A DNA stretch of 40,118 nt from JAJPXC01 sp964510535 (GTDB taxonomy: Bacteria > Bacteroidota > Bacteroidia > Bacteroidales > Muribaculaceae): NCBI GenBank assembly GCA_964510535.1, contig CAZECG010000020.1, forward strand, positions 1 to 40,118, given 5' to 3'. Below are positions 1 to 6,384 of this stretch, one piece after another. The position numbers and the translations under genes were made by a program. Under the pieces are notes generated by a model, which did no database searches, had not been told where the DNA came from, and was given only the letters and a program-made list of their open reading frames with translations. The first letter of the stretch is position 1; the number at the start of each line of letters is the position of its first letter.

Positions 1-53
1 CTCTACAAAGGTAAGATTTTCATTTTACAAACACAGGTTTATTACTATGCCCC
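1..53. repeat. Terminal inverted repeat, left copy (IS end)
   Basis: These 53 bases are the exact reverse complement of 40066-40118. Within them, AAACACAGGTTTATTA (29-44) pairs perfectly with TAATAAACCTGTGTTT (54-69), with the 9 bases CTATGCCCC (45-53) between. Read on the minus strand, the inner part contains TACCTTTG (13-6), a match to the Bacteroidetes -7 box, so it looks like the promoter end of an IS reading out of the window. Identity of the two ends is seen; the IS interpretation is inferred from the neighbouring transposase. Confidence 0.75.
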
Positions 54-688
54 TAATAAACCTGTGTTTAGGCATATATTTTGCAGAGGCGGAAGAGGAA
101 GAATTTTGTATCGTTCACGCCGTGCAGTTTAGCTCTGAATGCTTTGATTTTTGAATTAATTGATTCGGCTGAGGCGTTAGTCGAGCGGTTGTCGTAAAAG
201 TTCAGAATCTCGTCGGAATGGGAGTAAAATGTGGCGGCAATGGTGTTGAACGACTTTAATCCGGAGTCGGCGACACGGTTATACCAACGGGCGAGATTCA
301 AACGGGCGCCGTCTTTGGTTGACCGTTTGTTGAATATCAACCTGAGGTCTTGAGACAGCCGATATGCTTCCCTTAAATCGGGATATAGTCGAAACAGTAT
401 TTCCGCTCGCCGCCGCTGTGTGTCCGTCCACTTTTCAGGCGATTTAAATAGGGCGTAACGTCCGCGAGCCAACAATTCCTTAAGCGTGTCACCGTTTTCA
501 AACCTCTCAGCGACATATTTGCGACCGTCAAGTTTAGCGTTCTCCTTGGCGTCGGTCTCGGCGTTGATAGCGTCCCAGCGGTGCCTGACGCGGATCTCCT
601 GTACGGCTTCCAACGCAAGTTTCTGCACGTGGAAACGGTCTATCACGCACGAAGCTTTCGGGAAAGCCGCGCGGCCATCAAGCCTTCA
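54..688 (-). pseudogene. ISL3-family transposase, C-terminal fragment
   Basis: The frame is open on the minus strand from an in-frame TGA at 688-686 to the TAA at 70-68, and 54-69 is the adjoining inverted repeat. The translation contains FPKASCVIDRFHVQKL, then RYNRVADSGLKSFNTIA, then YDNRSTNASAESINSKIKAF. These are the typical C-terminal DDE-region blocks of ISL3-family transposases (the DRFHVQKL and N.R.TNA.AESIN..IK.. motifs). Family members are around 400 residues or more; only about 195 remain, so the N-terminal half is missing. Similarity stops near 665-685, where a glycosyltransferase fragment begins on the opposite strand. The stop codon sits at the edge of the inverted repeat, so the gene's own IS end is intact. 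The fragment is not expected to make an active enzyme, though the missing half could lie in another copy outside the window. Confidence 0.85.
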
Positions 689-1192
689 CGGCTGATTCAT
701 GGGGAAGATATGATGTTTAACCTCCTTTTATTTCCCCACCTTAATCGCATATATCTGTTTGACGAAGTGGGATATAGCTACCGCTATGGCGGAATGACGT
801 CAAAATACAATCCCAATCTGATAGCAAGCTCAAAAATCATTTATCCTCTAAAAAAGGAACTGATTGAAAAATATGGCTACACAAAGGCCGCCGACCCAAT
901 CCGCATCGAGATGAAAAACGTCTTTTGGACCGACGTGTGCCAACAAATACAGTTTCACACCGGCAACCGCGAGCAGATATGCCAAGCCATCGCGACCGAA
1001 CTATCCGACCCCGACTACCAAGACTTGCTCGAAGTCAATTCCATACCCGGGTTCAAGGACGACCCGCTTGTCAAAGCGATACTCGCCGGCGATGCCGAGG
1101 CAATCTACGACCTCGCCGCAGCTGAGGTAAAGCGCCAGCGGCCCATGCTCGCTGTCAAGCGTCTCGCCGCCCGCATCTTCAGCGTCATCTGA
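668..1192 (+). pseudogene. Glycosyltransferase family 2, C-terminal fragment
   Basis: The frame holds IHGEDMMFNLLLF and YLFDEVGYSYRYGGMTSKYN, which match the GEDxxFN and Y.YR.GG.T.KYN region near the C-terminus of family 2 (GT-A) glycosyltransferases of capsule or lipopolysaccharide clusters. About 170 residues remain and end in a basic, hydrophobic tail. The N-terminal nucleotide-sugar binding half and DxD motif are missing because the sequence upstream of about 670 belongs to an ISL3 transposase on the other strand. An open frame continues upstream into the IS, but that part is not glycosyltransferase sequence. The last 103 bp of the gene plus 39 bp downstream recur exactly at 3673-3814. 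Truncation by an IS-adjacent deletion is likely; an assembly chimera is the alternative. Confidence 0.7.
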
Positions 1193-1231
1193 GAGAGCGC
1201 TTCTAATGTTTTTTGGGTAACAACCGGTTAA
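1090..1231 (+). repeat. 142-bp direct repeat, copy 1
   Basis: This segment is identical base for base to 3673-3814. It covers the final codons of the glycosyltransferase fragment, its TGA stop (1190-1192) and 39 bp of downstream sequence ending in CAACCGGTTAA. The two copies bracket an AT-rich block with different genes. The flanks diverge immediately on both sides: G before copy 1 against T before copy 2, and T after copy 1 against G after copy 2. Confidence 0.97.
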
Positions 1232-1256
1232 TATTATTGATTCGTCAGCGTGTATA

Positions 1257-1697
1257 TCATCTAAACTTCACATCGTTACAAAATTTTTTAATAAGCTCGC
1301 CATATTTTTTTATTTCCGAATTACTCATCATTCTTGCATCATCAGAAAGACGAGTAAAACTGCCATCGCTATTTCTCGACCACATTTGAACATGAACGGT
1401 ACCACGTTCAAAACTACGGCCGTCTCCTTTGTTTGTGTGGTTATGACTCCAATCAAAATCAAGGAATGTAGCATGGTCAATGTAAACGCGAGCCTGACAA
1501 ACGCCGTTAGCATTTTGCCGAAAATACATAACAGAGGTATTGGCAAACTGCGGTAAATTTGAGTGTTCCGCAGTATCGTTTTTGCGCTTTACGATCGAGC
1601 CTCTCAATCCATTCGCATATTGGTAATCACCAATTCGCTCATACTTTGCGTTTGGGCCAGAGAAACCGCCACCCGGATAAATTCTGCCATTTCCCAT
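1257..1697 (-). CDS. Small His-containing protein, possible toxin or nuclease domain
   Basis: A 146-residue protein, third in a minus-strand operon, starts 2 nt after the stop of the preceding gene. It begins with a Gly-rich stretch (GNGRIYPGGGFSG), has a middle block ARVYIDHATFLDFDWSHNHT followed by RGTVHVQMW, and ends with a charged helix. The run of acidic-aromatic residues, then HNH, then VHVQ.W resembles the general layout of small C-terminal domains found in polymorphic toxins and phage-borne nuclease-like domains. I cannot assign a named family, and no signal peptide or membrane segment is visible. Candidate metal or catalytic residues are the histidines of the SHNHT and VHV blocks. 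Effector, nuclease or structural roles are all possible; the gene itself is well supported by operon spacing and frame length. Confidence 0.6.
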   Translation of the reverse strand: MGNGRIYPGGGFSGPNAKYERIGDYQYANGLRGSIVKRKNDTAEHSNLPQFANTSVMYFRQNANGVCQARVYIDHATFLDFDWSHNHTNKGDGRSFERGTVHVQMWSRNSDGSFTRLSDDARMMSNSEIKKYGELIKKFCNDVKFR

Positions 1698-1699
1698 AC

Positions 1700-2089
1700 T
1701 TACATATTATCATAATTACGGCTGTATGAGATTCCCTTGTAGTTGATGGAACGAAGCCATTCCCCAATGGTCTCATCTTTTTGAGTCTTAACACCTATCG
1801 TTAACAGATTAACATTGAGGGCTTCAGAAAGATTCATCACATGGACCTCGCACTCGGGATGATCGGCGCACCCAACAACATATTCGTCATAAACTTCACG
1901 TACTATATAGATTCTTTCTATGTTATCGTTCTCTGATAAAACCAGGTCATTTGACAAAGTGGATTCATGTTCTTCTTTAAACCGCATATTCTGAAAGAAA
2001 TTGAATTCTTCAGGCGTAGTGCTATCTGTTTTCATTGCTGCGAACAACTCTCTGTCCACTGGCCAAAGTTCATTTTTTCTTGTTTCCAT
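1700..2089 (-). CDS. Hypothetical acidic protein in the DUF4417 operon
   Basis: A 129-residue protein if started at the ATG at 2089 (METRKNELWPVDREL). An in-frame start at 2167 would place 26 extra residues inside the upstream DUF4417 gene in another frame, which is less likely. The start overlaps the 3' end of the DUF4417 gene by 20 nt, and its TAA is 2 nt before the next gene, so translational coupling is likely. The protein is acidic, has no signal peptide or membrane segment, and contains a central beta-rich block (NIERIYIVREVYDEYVVG) and a short Cys/His cluster (CADHPECEVH). I do not recognise the family. Its place just before a possible toxin gene makes an immunity or partner role conceivable, but that is a guess from context. 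Confidence 0.6.
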   Translation of the reverse strand: METRKNELWPVDRELFAAMKTDSTTPEEFNFFQNMRFKEEHESTLSNDLVLSENDNIERIYIVREVYDEYVVGCADHPECEVHVMNLSEALNVNLLTIGVKTQKDETIGEWLRSINYKGISYSRNYDNM

Positions 2090-2810
2090 TCCTGAAAGTT
2101 TTAGAGATGAACGTGGGAAGAAATTGCATTGGAACATCAAAACCTGAAACATCAAATTCCTCTCCATAAATCAGTATTAGTATTGGACCCTTCTCTGCGA
2201 TTAAACGACTGATACCATAGCACCAAAGATCAAAAGCTTGTTGGTTTTTTCTTGCCCCCATTGCACTTACCACAATTACACTTTCTTCGGGCAAACCAGC
2301 AAAACAATACGAGAATGACTCTAACCCACCCCAGCTTGCAGTAGGAATTACGTTGAAACCACAAATTTGCCAATATGCTCCAACAAATCTTGTCCGAAAG
2401 ATGTTCTTCTGATTGTAAAACTCAGTGGGTAAGTTCATCCAAAGAGATAGATCTGGGGTTAGCACATAATCATACGACGAGATTGCAAAAGTTGTGCGCT
2501 CCAAATTATACCATACAGCATCCCTGAATCGATAGTCATCAAGAAAGAAGTGAAGAATATCTTTTTCGCTAGGGCGATCTGATTTTGCCGAATAAGCTAC
2601 CGGTGTAAGTTCAGTAGTTCCAATATAAGGCTTAAGAACCGGATAGTTATTTTTAAAAACCATTCGATCCATCAGATGCATATTATCATCCATCATCTTA
2701 CGCCGTTTACTTATCGGCACTGTTTTTAATAGAGTGGAATTACCTTTGGCATCGTGAGCCATTCGATATAACTCCTTTATTGAGAACAAGCTCAAATCTT
2801 CGTTATCCAT
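2070..2810 (-). CDS. DUF4417 family protein
   Basis: A 246-residue protein and first gene of a three-gene operon. Recognisable DUF4417 blocks are YDYVLTPDLSLWMNLPTEF (the D.SLW.N.P block), RFVGAYWQICGFNVIPTASWGG, FCF-like YCFAGLPEESVIVVSAMGARK, and ILILIYGEE near the C-terminus. The family is widespread on phages, plasmids and integrative elements of Firmicutes and Bacteroidetes and has no established biochemical role that I know of. It is soluble by inspection, without signal peptide. The last 20 nt overlap the next gene. The upstream 215 bp contain no strong TAnnTTTG box for the minus strand, so its promoter is unclear. The family call is from pattern recognition of the conserved blocks. 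Confidence 0.78.
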   Translation of the reverse strand: MDNEDLSLFSIKELYRMAHDAKGNSTLLKTVPISKRRKMMDDNMHLMDRMVFKNNYPVLKPYIGTTELTPVAYSAKSDRPSEKDILHFFLDDYRFRDAVWYNLERTTFAISSYDYVLTPDLSLWMNLPTEFYNQKNIFRTRFVGAYWQICGFNVIPTASWGGLESFSYCFAGLPEESVIVVSAMGARKNQQAFDLWCYGISRLIAEKGPILILIYGEEFDVSGFDVPMQFLPTFISKTFRNGNKKK

Positions 2811-2869
2811 AAAATTCGGATTAAATGAAAAAAAATAATTTATATACCAAATTTTTACGGAGAAACACC

Positions 2870-2900
2870 TTGCGCAAGTGGTTAGTTTTCACTAACTTTG
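2870..2900 (+). promoter_or_regulatory. Plus-strand Bacteroidetes-type promoter
   Basis: TTG at 2870-2872 and TAACTTTG at 2893-2900 are separated by 20 nt, matching the primary sigma factor promoter pattern of Bacteroidetes. It points away from the DUF4417 gene and no plus-strand gene follows; the transcript would start near 2905 and run into the terminator at 2975-3013. Confidence 0.65.
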
Positions 2901-2904
2901 CATC

Positions 2905-3013
2905 CATTAGAGTAGAGATTTCTCCTACATTTTAGGGGCTGTGGCCTTGAAAATTTGGAAAAATTTCACCAACGAATCCTGCATTCGGCTGGACCCCGAA
3001 TGTGGGATTTTTT
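2905..3013 (+). ncRNA. Candidate small RNA (about 110 nt)
   Basis: The unit lies between a good promoter ending at 2900 and a strong intrinsic terminator ending at 3013, with no open frame of useful length. Its body shows further folding potential: a short stem formed by GTAGAGA and TCTCCTAC (one bulge), and a second formed by GAAAATTT and AAATTTC. It is antisense to no gene and sits between two minus-strand genes. I do not recognise it as a known Rfam-type RNA. Promoter, hairpin and lack of coding potential are seen; transcription is inferred. Confidence 0.5.
2975..3013 (+). terminator. Intrinsic terminator of the candidate small RNA
   Basis: AATCCTGCATTCGG (2975-2988) pairs with CCGAATGTGGGATT (2996-3009) in a continuous 14-bp stem with two G-U pairs and a 7-nt loop. 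T residues follow to 3013. The T-run direction fits plus-strand transcription. The hairpin is also 12 nt after the stop of the minus-strand gene at 3026, so it could serve both directions, less well for the minus strand. Confidence 0.8.
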
Positions 3014-3025
3014 ACGCCCTTTTTA

Positions 3026-3415
3026 TTAACTTTGCTTTGCCTTTCTCATAAGAACCCGTTTGTTTAATTTATAAACTTTGCCGTTTACGATTTCATCATA
3101 ATCAGACATCCTAACCATGTCAAACATAAAGTTTAACTTTTTGAAATCATATCCAAATGATTGAAACATCGCCGTGGTTGGCAGATAATAATACTTGCCT
3201 GAACGAACCACTCTAAAAGTATCTTCATCTTCTTCTGCTACAATTATCATAAACAGATCGCTATCATTCTCATCATCTTTGGCGAACTTAATATACGTCT
3301 GTTCCGACAACTTAAGCCGATTTGCCGTGTCAGCAGTAAAACCAAGGCGACCCGAAGAATGAATGGTTGCCTTAAGCTTTACATTAAAATCTGATGTTTT
3401 TATTATCGAAATCAT
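3026..3415 (-). CDS. Conserved hypothetical protein of Bacteroidales accessory DNA
   Basis: A 129-residue protein starting MISIIKTSDFNVKLKATIH at the ATG at 3415. A GTG at 3433 is in frame but overlaps the -7 promoter box, so it would not be in the mRNA; AAAAGGAA just before 3415 is a suitable ribosome site. The protein is soluble and beta-rich at the N-terminus (a 'sticky' start followed by SSGRLGFTADTANRLKL), with an acidic middle (EEDEDTFRVV) and a basic tail. Proteins of this look are common in Bacteroidales as unnamed singletons. The N-terminal block faintly resembles SpoVT/AbrB-like or other small beta-barrel DNA-binding proteins, but I would not assign it. It has its own promoter and is not part of the DUF4417 operon. 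Confidence 0.65.
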   Translation of the reverse strand: MISIIKTSDFNVKLKATIHSSGRLGFTADTANRLKLSEQTYIKFAKDDENDSDLFMIIVAEEDEDTFRVVRSGKYYYLPTTAMFQSFGYDFKKLNFMFDMVRMSDYDEIVNGKVYKLNKRVLMRKAKQS

Positions 3416-3432
3416 ATAATTCCTTTTGTACA

Positions 3433-3464
3433 CAAAGATACATTATTCTATAAATAAATCCAAA
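3433..3464 (-). promoter_or_regulatory. Promoter of the 129-aa orphan gene
   Basis: On the minus strand TTTG (3464-3461) and TATCTTTG (3440-3433) are 20 nt apart, a close match to the Bacteroidetes consensus. Transcription should begin near 3428, about 13 nt before the ATG at 3415. Confidence 0.75.
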
Positions 3465-3601
3465 TAATTTCCAAAAAATATCTACTCCGTCTACATTCTA
3501 TACTGGCCACATTTGCATATGTCGTTCCAATAAATTTCCCAACGTGTTGTTGCTTTCTTGTCTTTCTCTTACAACAACCAATCTCTATTCTTATCGGCTC
3601 G

Positions 3602-3631
3602 CTCCTAATTTACGATATCTTAAATTAGGAG
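3602..3631. repeat. Perfect 11-bp inverted repeat
   Basis: CTCCTAATTTA (3602-3612) and TAAATTAGGAG (3621-3631) are perfect inverted arms around an 8-nt spacer. There is no T-run directly after it on the plus strand, so an operator or recombination-related site is as likely as a terminator. A weaker 7-bp pair (GTTGTTG/CAACAAC) lies just upstream. The rest of 3465-3672 shows nothing recognisable. Confidence 0.5.
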
Positions 3632-3672
3632 TAAATCATTATTGTTGGACAATACTTCATTTATTTCCTCTT

Positions 3673-3814
3673 CGATGCCGAGGCAATCTACGACCTCGCC
3701 GCAGCTGAGGTAAAGCGCCAGCGGCCCATGCTCGCTGTCAAGCGTCTCGCCGCCCGCATCTTCAGCGTCATCTGAGAGAGCGCTTCTAATGTTTTTTGGG
3801 TAACAACCGGTTAA
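3673..3814 (+). repeat. 142-bp direct repeat, copy 2
   Basis: Exact copy of 1090-1231. It brings a 3' stub of the glycosyltransferase frame (stop at 3773-3775) to a place with no glycosyltransferase upstream, so it is not a gene. It lies directly upstream of the porin promoter. It probably marks the original gene end before the cassette appeared, or the scar of a recombination event. Confidence 0.97.
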
Positions 3815-3844
3815 GCAAGCTGATTTTTTACCTATTTTTGGGTA

Positions 3845-3890
3845 TTGCCACGATTTTTAACGAGCGGTAATTTTGCCATCGCAAAAATCG
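3845..3890 (+). promoter_or_regulatory. Promoter and operator-like repeat of the porin-haem operon
   Basis: TTG (3845-3847) and TAATTTTG (3868-3875) are 20 nt apart. A perfect 8-bp inverted repeat, CGATTTTT (3851-3858) and AAAAATCG (3883-3890), surrounds the -7 box and the likely start site near 3880, so a dimeric regulator could occlude it. It does not read as a classical Fur box. Confidence 0.55.
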
Positions 3891-3897
3891 GAAATAA

Positions 3898-5139
3898 ATG
3901 GCAAATAAAACACTCACTTTCTTGGCCGCCACCGCATTGTGCGCATCGACGGCCTCAGCCCAACTCACAATCGGAGGCTATGGCGAAGCCACTTATCAGT
4001 ACAACTTCTTCTCTGACGCTTGGAACCGCTACAAGACTCCCGAAAACTTCAAAGACGACCATCACTCGCGCACCGACCTGCCACACGTGGTAATCTACTT
4101 AGGCTACGACTTCGGCCACGGCTGGAGCCTCGGCACCGAGATAGAGTTTGAACACGGCGGCACCGAATCGGCAATCGAGATGGAAGATGACGAAGGTGGC
4201 GAATATGAAAGCGAAGTGGAACGCGGCGGCGAGGTGGCCCTCGAGCAGTTCTGGATTCAGAAATCGTTCAACAAAGCGTTAAACCTTCGCGCCGGCCACA
4301 TGGTGGTGCCCGTCGGCGGCACCAACCGCGCCCATGAACCCAACCAATTTTTCGGCGTGTTCCGCCCCGAGGGCGACAACACCATCATCCCCTGCACCTG
4401 GCATGAAACCGGACTCAGCCTCTGGGGACGCGCCGGCCATTGGCGCTATGAGGTGATGGTGATTCCTGGCTTGAACTCCGACCAGTTCGGCCGCGAAAAC
4501 TGGGTAGCCTCGGCCTCGGCAAGCCCCTATGAATTTAAGATTTCAAACGCCCTTGCCGGTGTGGCGCGCATCGACAACTATTCAGTGCCCGGCCTGCGAT
4601 TGGGTCTCAGCGGCTACCTTGGCAACACATTCAGCAACACACTCTCACACCCCAACGAGCAGTGGGACGACGTGAAAGGCACGCTCGCCATCGGCGCATT
4701 TGACTTCACCTACGACCGCTACAACATCTTGGCTCGCGGCGGCATCATCTACGGCCACCTGAGCGACTCAGACCGCATCACCGCCTACAACAAGAAATTG
4801 CGTAACGACTCACCCTCACCCAAGACCAACGTCGCATCCGAGGCCATCTCGGTCGGCATCGAAGCGGGTTACAACATCTTCGCCCCGCTCAAAGTGGAGC
4901 GTCAGAAGATGTACCTGTTTGGCCGCTACGACTACTATGACTCGATGCTCAAAACCGAGGGGGGCATACTCGACTATGATTGGTGTGGCCGCTCGCGGAT
5001 AGCCGCCGGCATCAACTACTTCCCTATCAAGGAGGTAGTGGTCAAAGCCGAATACAGCATAGGCTTGCTGAAAACGCCCTACAACAATGAGCCGTCAATC
5101 TCGATAGGCATCGCCTACGCCGGATTTTTCACGAAATAA
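3898..5139 (+). CDS. Outer-membrane beta-barrel, porin-like
   Basis: A 413-residue protein with a clear signal peptide (MANKTLTFLAATALCASTASA, cleavage after ASA). The mature part begins QLTIGGYGEATYQYNFF and alternates short amphipathic strands ending in aromatic residues, finishing SIGIAYAGFF, as expected for an outer-membrane barrel of the phosphate-selective porin O/P type. An acidic stretch around residues 95-115 (EMEDDEGGEYESEVE) may be an external loop or cation-binding patch. It is first gene of a plus-strand operon: 24 nt before the imelysin gene, which then overlaps the di-haem oxidoreductase gene. In other bacteria similar barrels accompany imelysin and DUF1111 proteins, suggesting delivery of the substrate (iron or a chelate) to the periplasm. 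Barrel identity is firm; the substrate is inferred. Confidence 0.8.
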   Translation: MANKTLTFLAATALCASTASAQLTIGGYGEATYQYNFFSDAWNRYKTPENFKDDHHSRTDLPHVVIYLGYDFGHGWSLGTEIEFEHGGTESAIEMEDDEGGEYESEVERGGEVALEQFWIQKSFNKALNLRAGHMVVPVGGTNRAHEPNQFFGVFRPEGDNTIIPCTWHETGLSLWGRAGHWRYEVMVIPGLNSDQFGRENWVASASASPYEFKISNALAGVARIDNYSVPGLRLGLSGYLGNTFSNTLSHPNEQWDDVKGTLAIGAFDFTYDRYNILARGGIIYGHLSDSDRITAYNKKLRNDSPSPKTNVASEAISVGIEAGYNIFAPLKVERQKMYLFGRYDYYDSMLKTEGGILDYDWCGRSRIAAGINYFPIKEVVVKAEYSIGLLKTPYNNEPSISIGIAYAGFFTK

Positions 5140-5163
5140 ACCATTAAATCAGTATTTAACAAT

Positions 5164-6384
5164 ATGAAATTCAATTATCTAATGATTTCGGCCGCCATTG
5201 CGGCCTCTATGGGTCTGGCATCATGCTCCGACTCACCCGCAACTAACGAAGACGCTCAGGAAACGGCTCTGAAAAAAGTCGTGACCGACTACGTCAACAA
5301 CACCGTCGTCCCCACCTACCGCGGGCTCGCCGATGCCTCGATGAAGCTCGCCGAAATCTGCGACGCGATGTGTGAAGGCGGCGTTAAGAACCTCGACGAA
5401 GCCACTATCGTCAAAGCCGGCGACGCTTGGATTGAAGCCCGCCGCTACTGGGAGCTTAGCGAAGCTTGGCTCTATGGCGCAGCCGCCGACTACAACATCG
5501 ACCCCCACATCGACACTTGGCCCCTCGACAAAACCGCTATGGAGGCTATGCTCAACAACAAGGAGCAGATGAGCCACATGTCAAACCGTGAGAGCGCCGG
5601 CGAGTATGTCGGTTCGTCACTCGGACAAGGTTTGCTCGGCTTCCACGCTATCGAGTATATGCTTTTTGAACCCGCCAACAAGACAACAGCCACCACAAGC
5701 CCCCGCCCCGCGTCGCGCTTCACCCAAAACGAGCTTTACTACCTCGCCGCCGTTGCCGACGACTTGCGCAACTGCTGCTTGCGTCTGGAAGCGTCATGGG
5801 CCGATGAAGGCACAGTCGACAGCAAGAAACTCGAGATTCTCGACGAGGCCGAACTCTCTTACGACAAGAACTATGGCGCATATATGAAGGAAGCCGGTAA
5901 CGCCGGTTCAATCTACCGCAACTATGTCGATGCCGTGCAAGAACTTATCGTAGGCGCACAAGACATCGCTGACGAGGTGGGCAACCAGAAAATCGGTAAT
6001 CCCGTCGGCTCGGGATTGGCCGCCGACCCCGACTACATCGAGTCGCCCTACGCCTTGAACTCGATTGTCGACTTCATCGACAACCTTTACTCGGTGCGCA
6101 ACGCCTACTGCGGCTACACCGCCCGCAACGGCGTGACCGAAAACTACATCAAGCCTTCGACCTACACGCTCAGCGCCTATGTAGCGTCAATCGACGCCGA
6201 CCTTGACCGCCGCGTCGTCGCCGCCATCGACGGTGCTATCGAGGCCATCGGCAAGATGCAAGAACCGTTTGCCTCGACATCGCAAGACGCTTCGCTCCGC
6301 GAAATCAACTTCGCTGCCGTCAACGCTTGCAACGAAGTCAACAACATTTTTGACGAAGTAATCGACTTAATACAAAAGAACTGA
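5164..6384 (+). CDS. Imelysin family lipoprotein (peptidase M75-like)
   Basis: A 406-residue lipoprotein with lipobox LASC (Cys 21). The imelysin signature GxHxxE is present as G159-F-H161-A-I-E164, within GLGLLGFHAIEYMLF-like sequence, and the fold-typical region DAWIEARRYWELSEAWLYG and a duplicated helical layout are visible. Length fits the family (350-430). Imelysins, including IrpA/ICMP and the EfeO-related domain, are periplasmic or surface iron-associated proteins; peptidase activity is doubtful for many members. The stop TGA shares one base with the ATG of the di-haem oxidoreductase gene, so the two are translationally coupled and likely act together. An iron-binding or iron-handling role is inferred from the family and operon. 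Confidence 0.9.
   Translation: MKFNYLMISAAIAASMGLASCSDSPATNEDAQETALKKVVTDYVNNTVVPTYRGLADASMKLAEICDAMCEGGVKNLDEATIVKAGDAWIEARRYWELSEAWLYGAAADYNIDPHIDTWPLDKTAMEAMLNNKEQMSHMSNRESAGEYVGSSLGQGLLGFHAIEYMLFEPANKTTATTSPRPASRFTQNELYYLAAVADDLRNCCLRLEASWADEGTVDSKKLEILDEAELSYDKNYGAYMKEAGNAGSIYRNYVDAVQELIVGAQDIADEVGNQKIGNPVGSGLAADPDYIESPYALNSIVDFIDNLYSVRNAYCGYTARNGVTENYIKPSTYTLSAYVASIDADLDRRVVAAIDGAIEAIGKMQEPFASTSQDASLREINFAAVNACNEVNNIFDEVIDLIQKN

Larger units (their letters stand above)
1232..3672. mobile_element. Accessory cassette between 142-bp direct repeats
   Basis: The 2441-bp interval between the two repeat copies is visibly richer in A+T than the porin-haem operon to its right. It holds four minus-strand genes of unknown or poorly characterised function, a small plus-strand RNA-like unit and an inverted repeat. 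No integrase, transposase or resolvase is inside. Recombination between the repeats would remove 2583 bp and leave one repeat copy next to the porin gene. The bracketed structure is seen; that the block moved in by transfer is inferred. Confidence 0.6.

Noticed and set aside
3673..3775. Second glycosyltransferase gene end as a real gene
   Set aside because: Only 34 codons of a duplicated 3' end remain, with unrelated AT-rich DNA upstream and no start.
5233..5577. Minus-strand open frame opposite the imelysin gene
   Set aside because: Low-complexity Val/Gly-rich translation produced by the antisense of GAC/GCC-rich codons; imelysin motifs support the plus strand.
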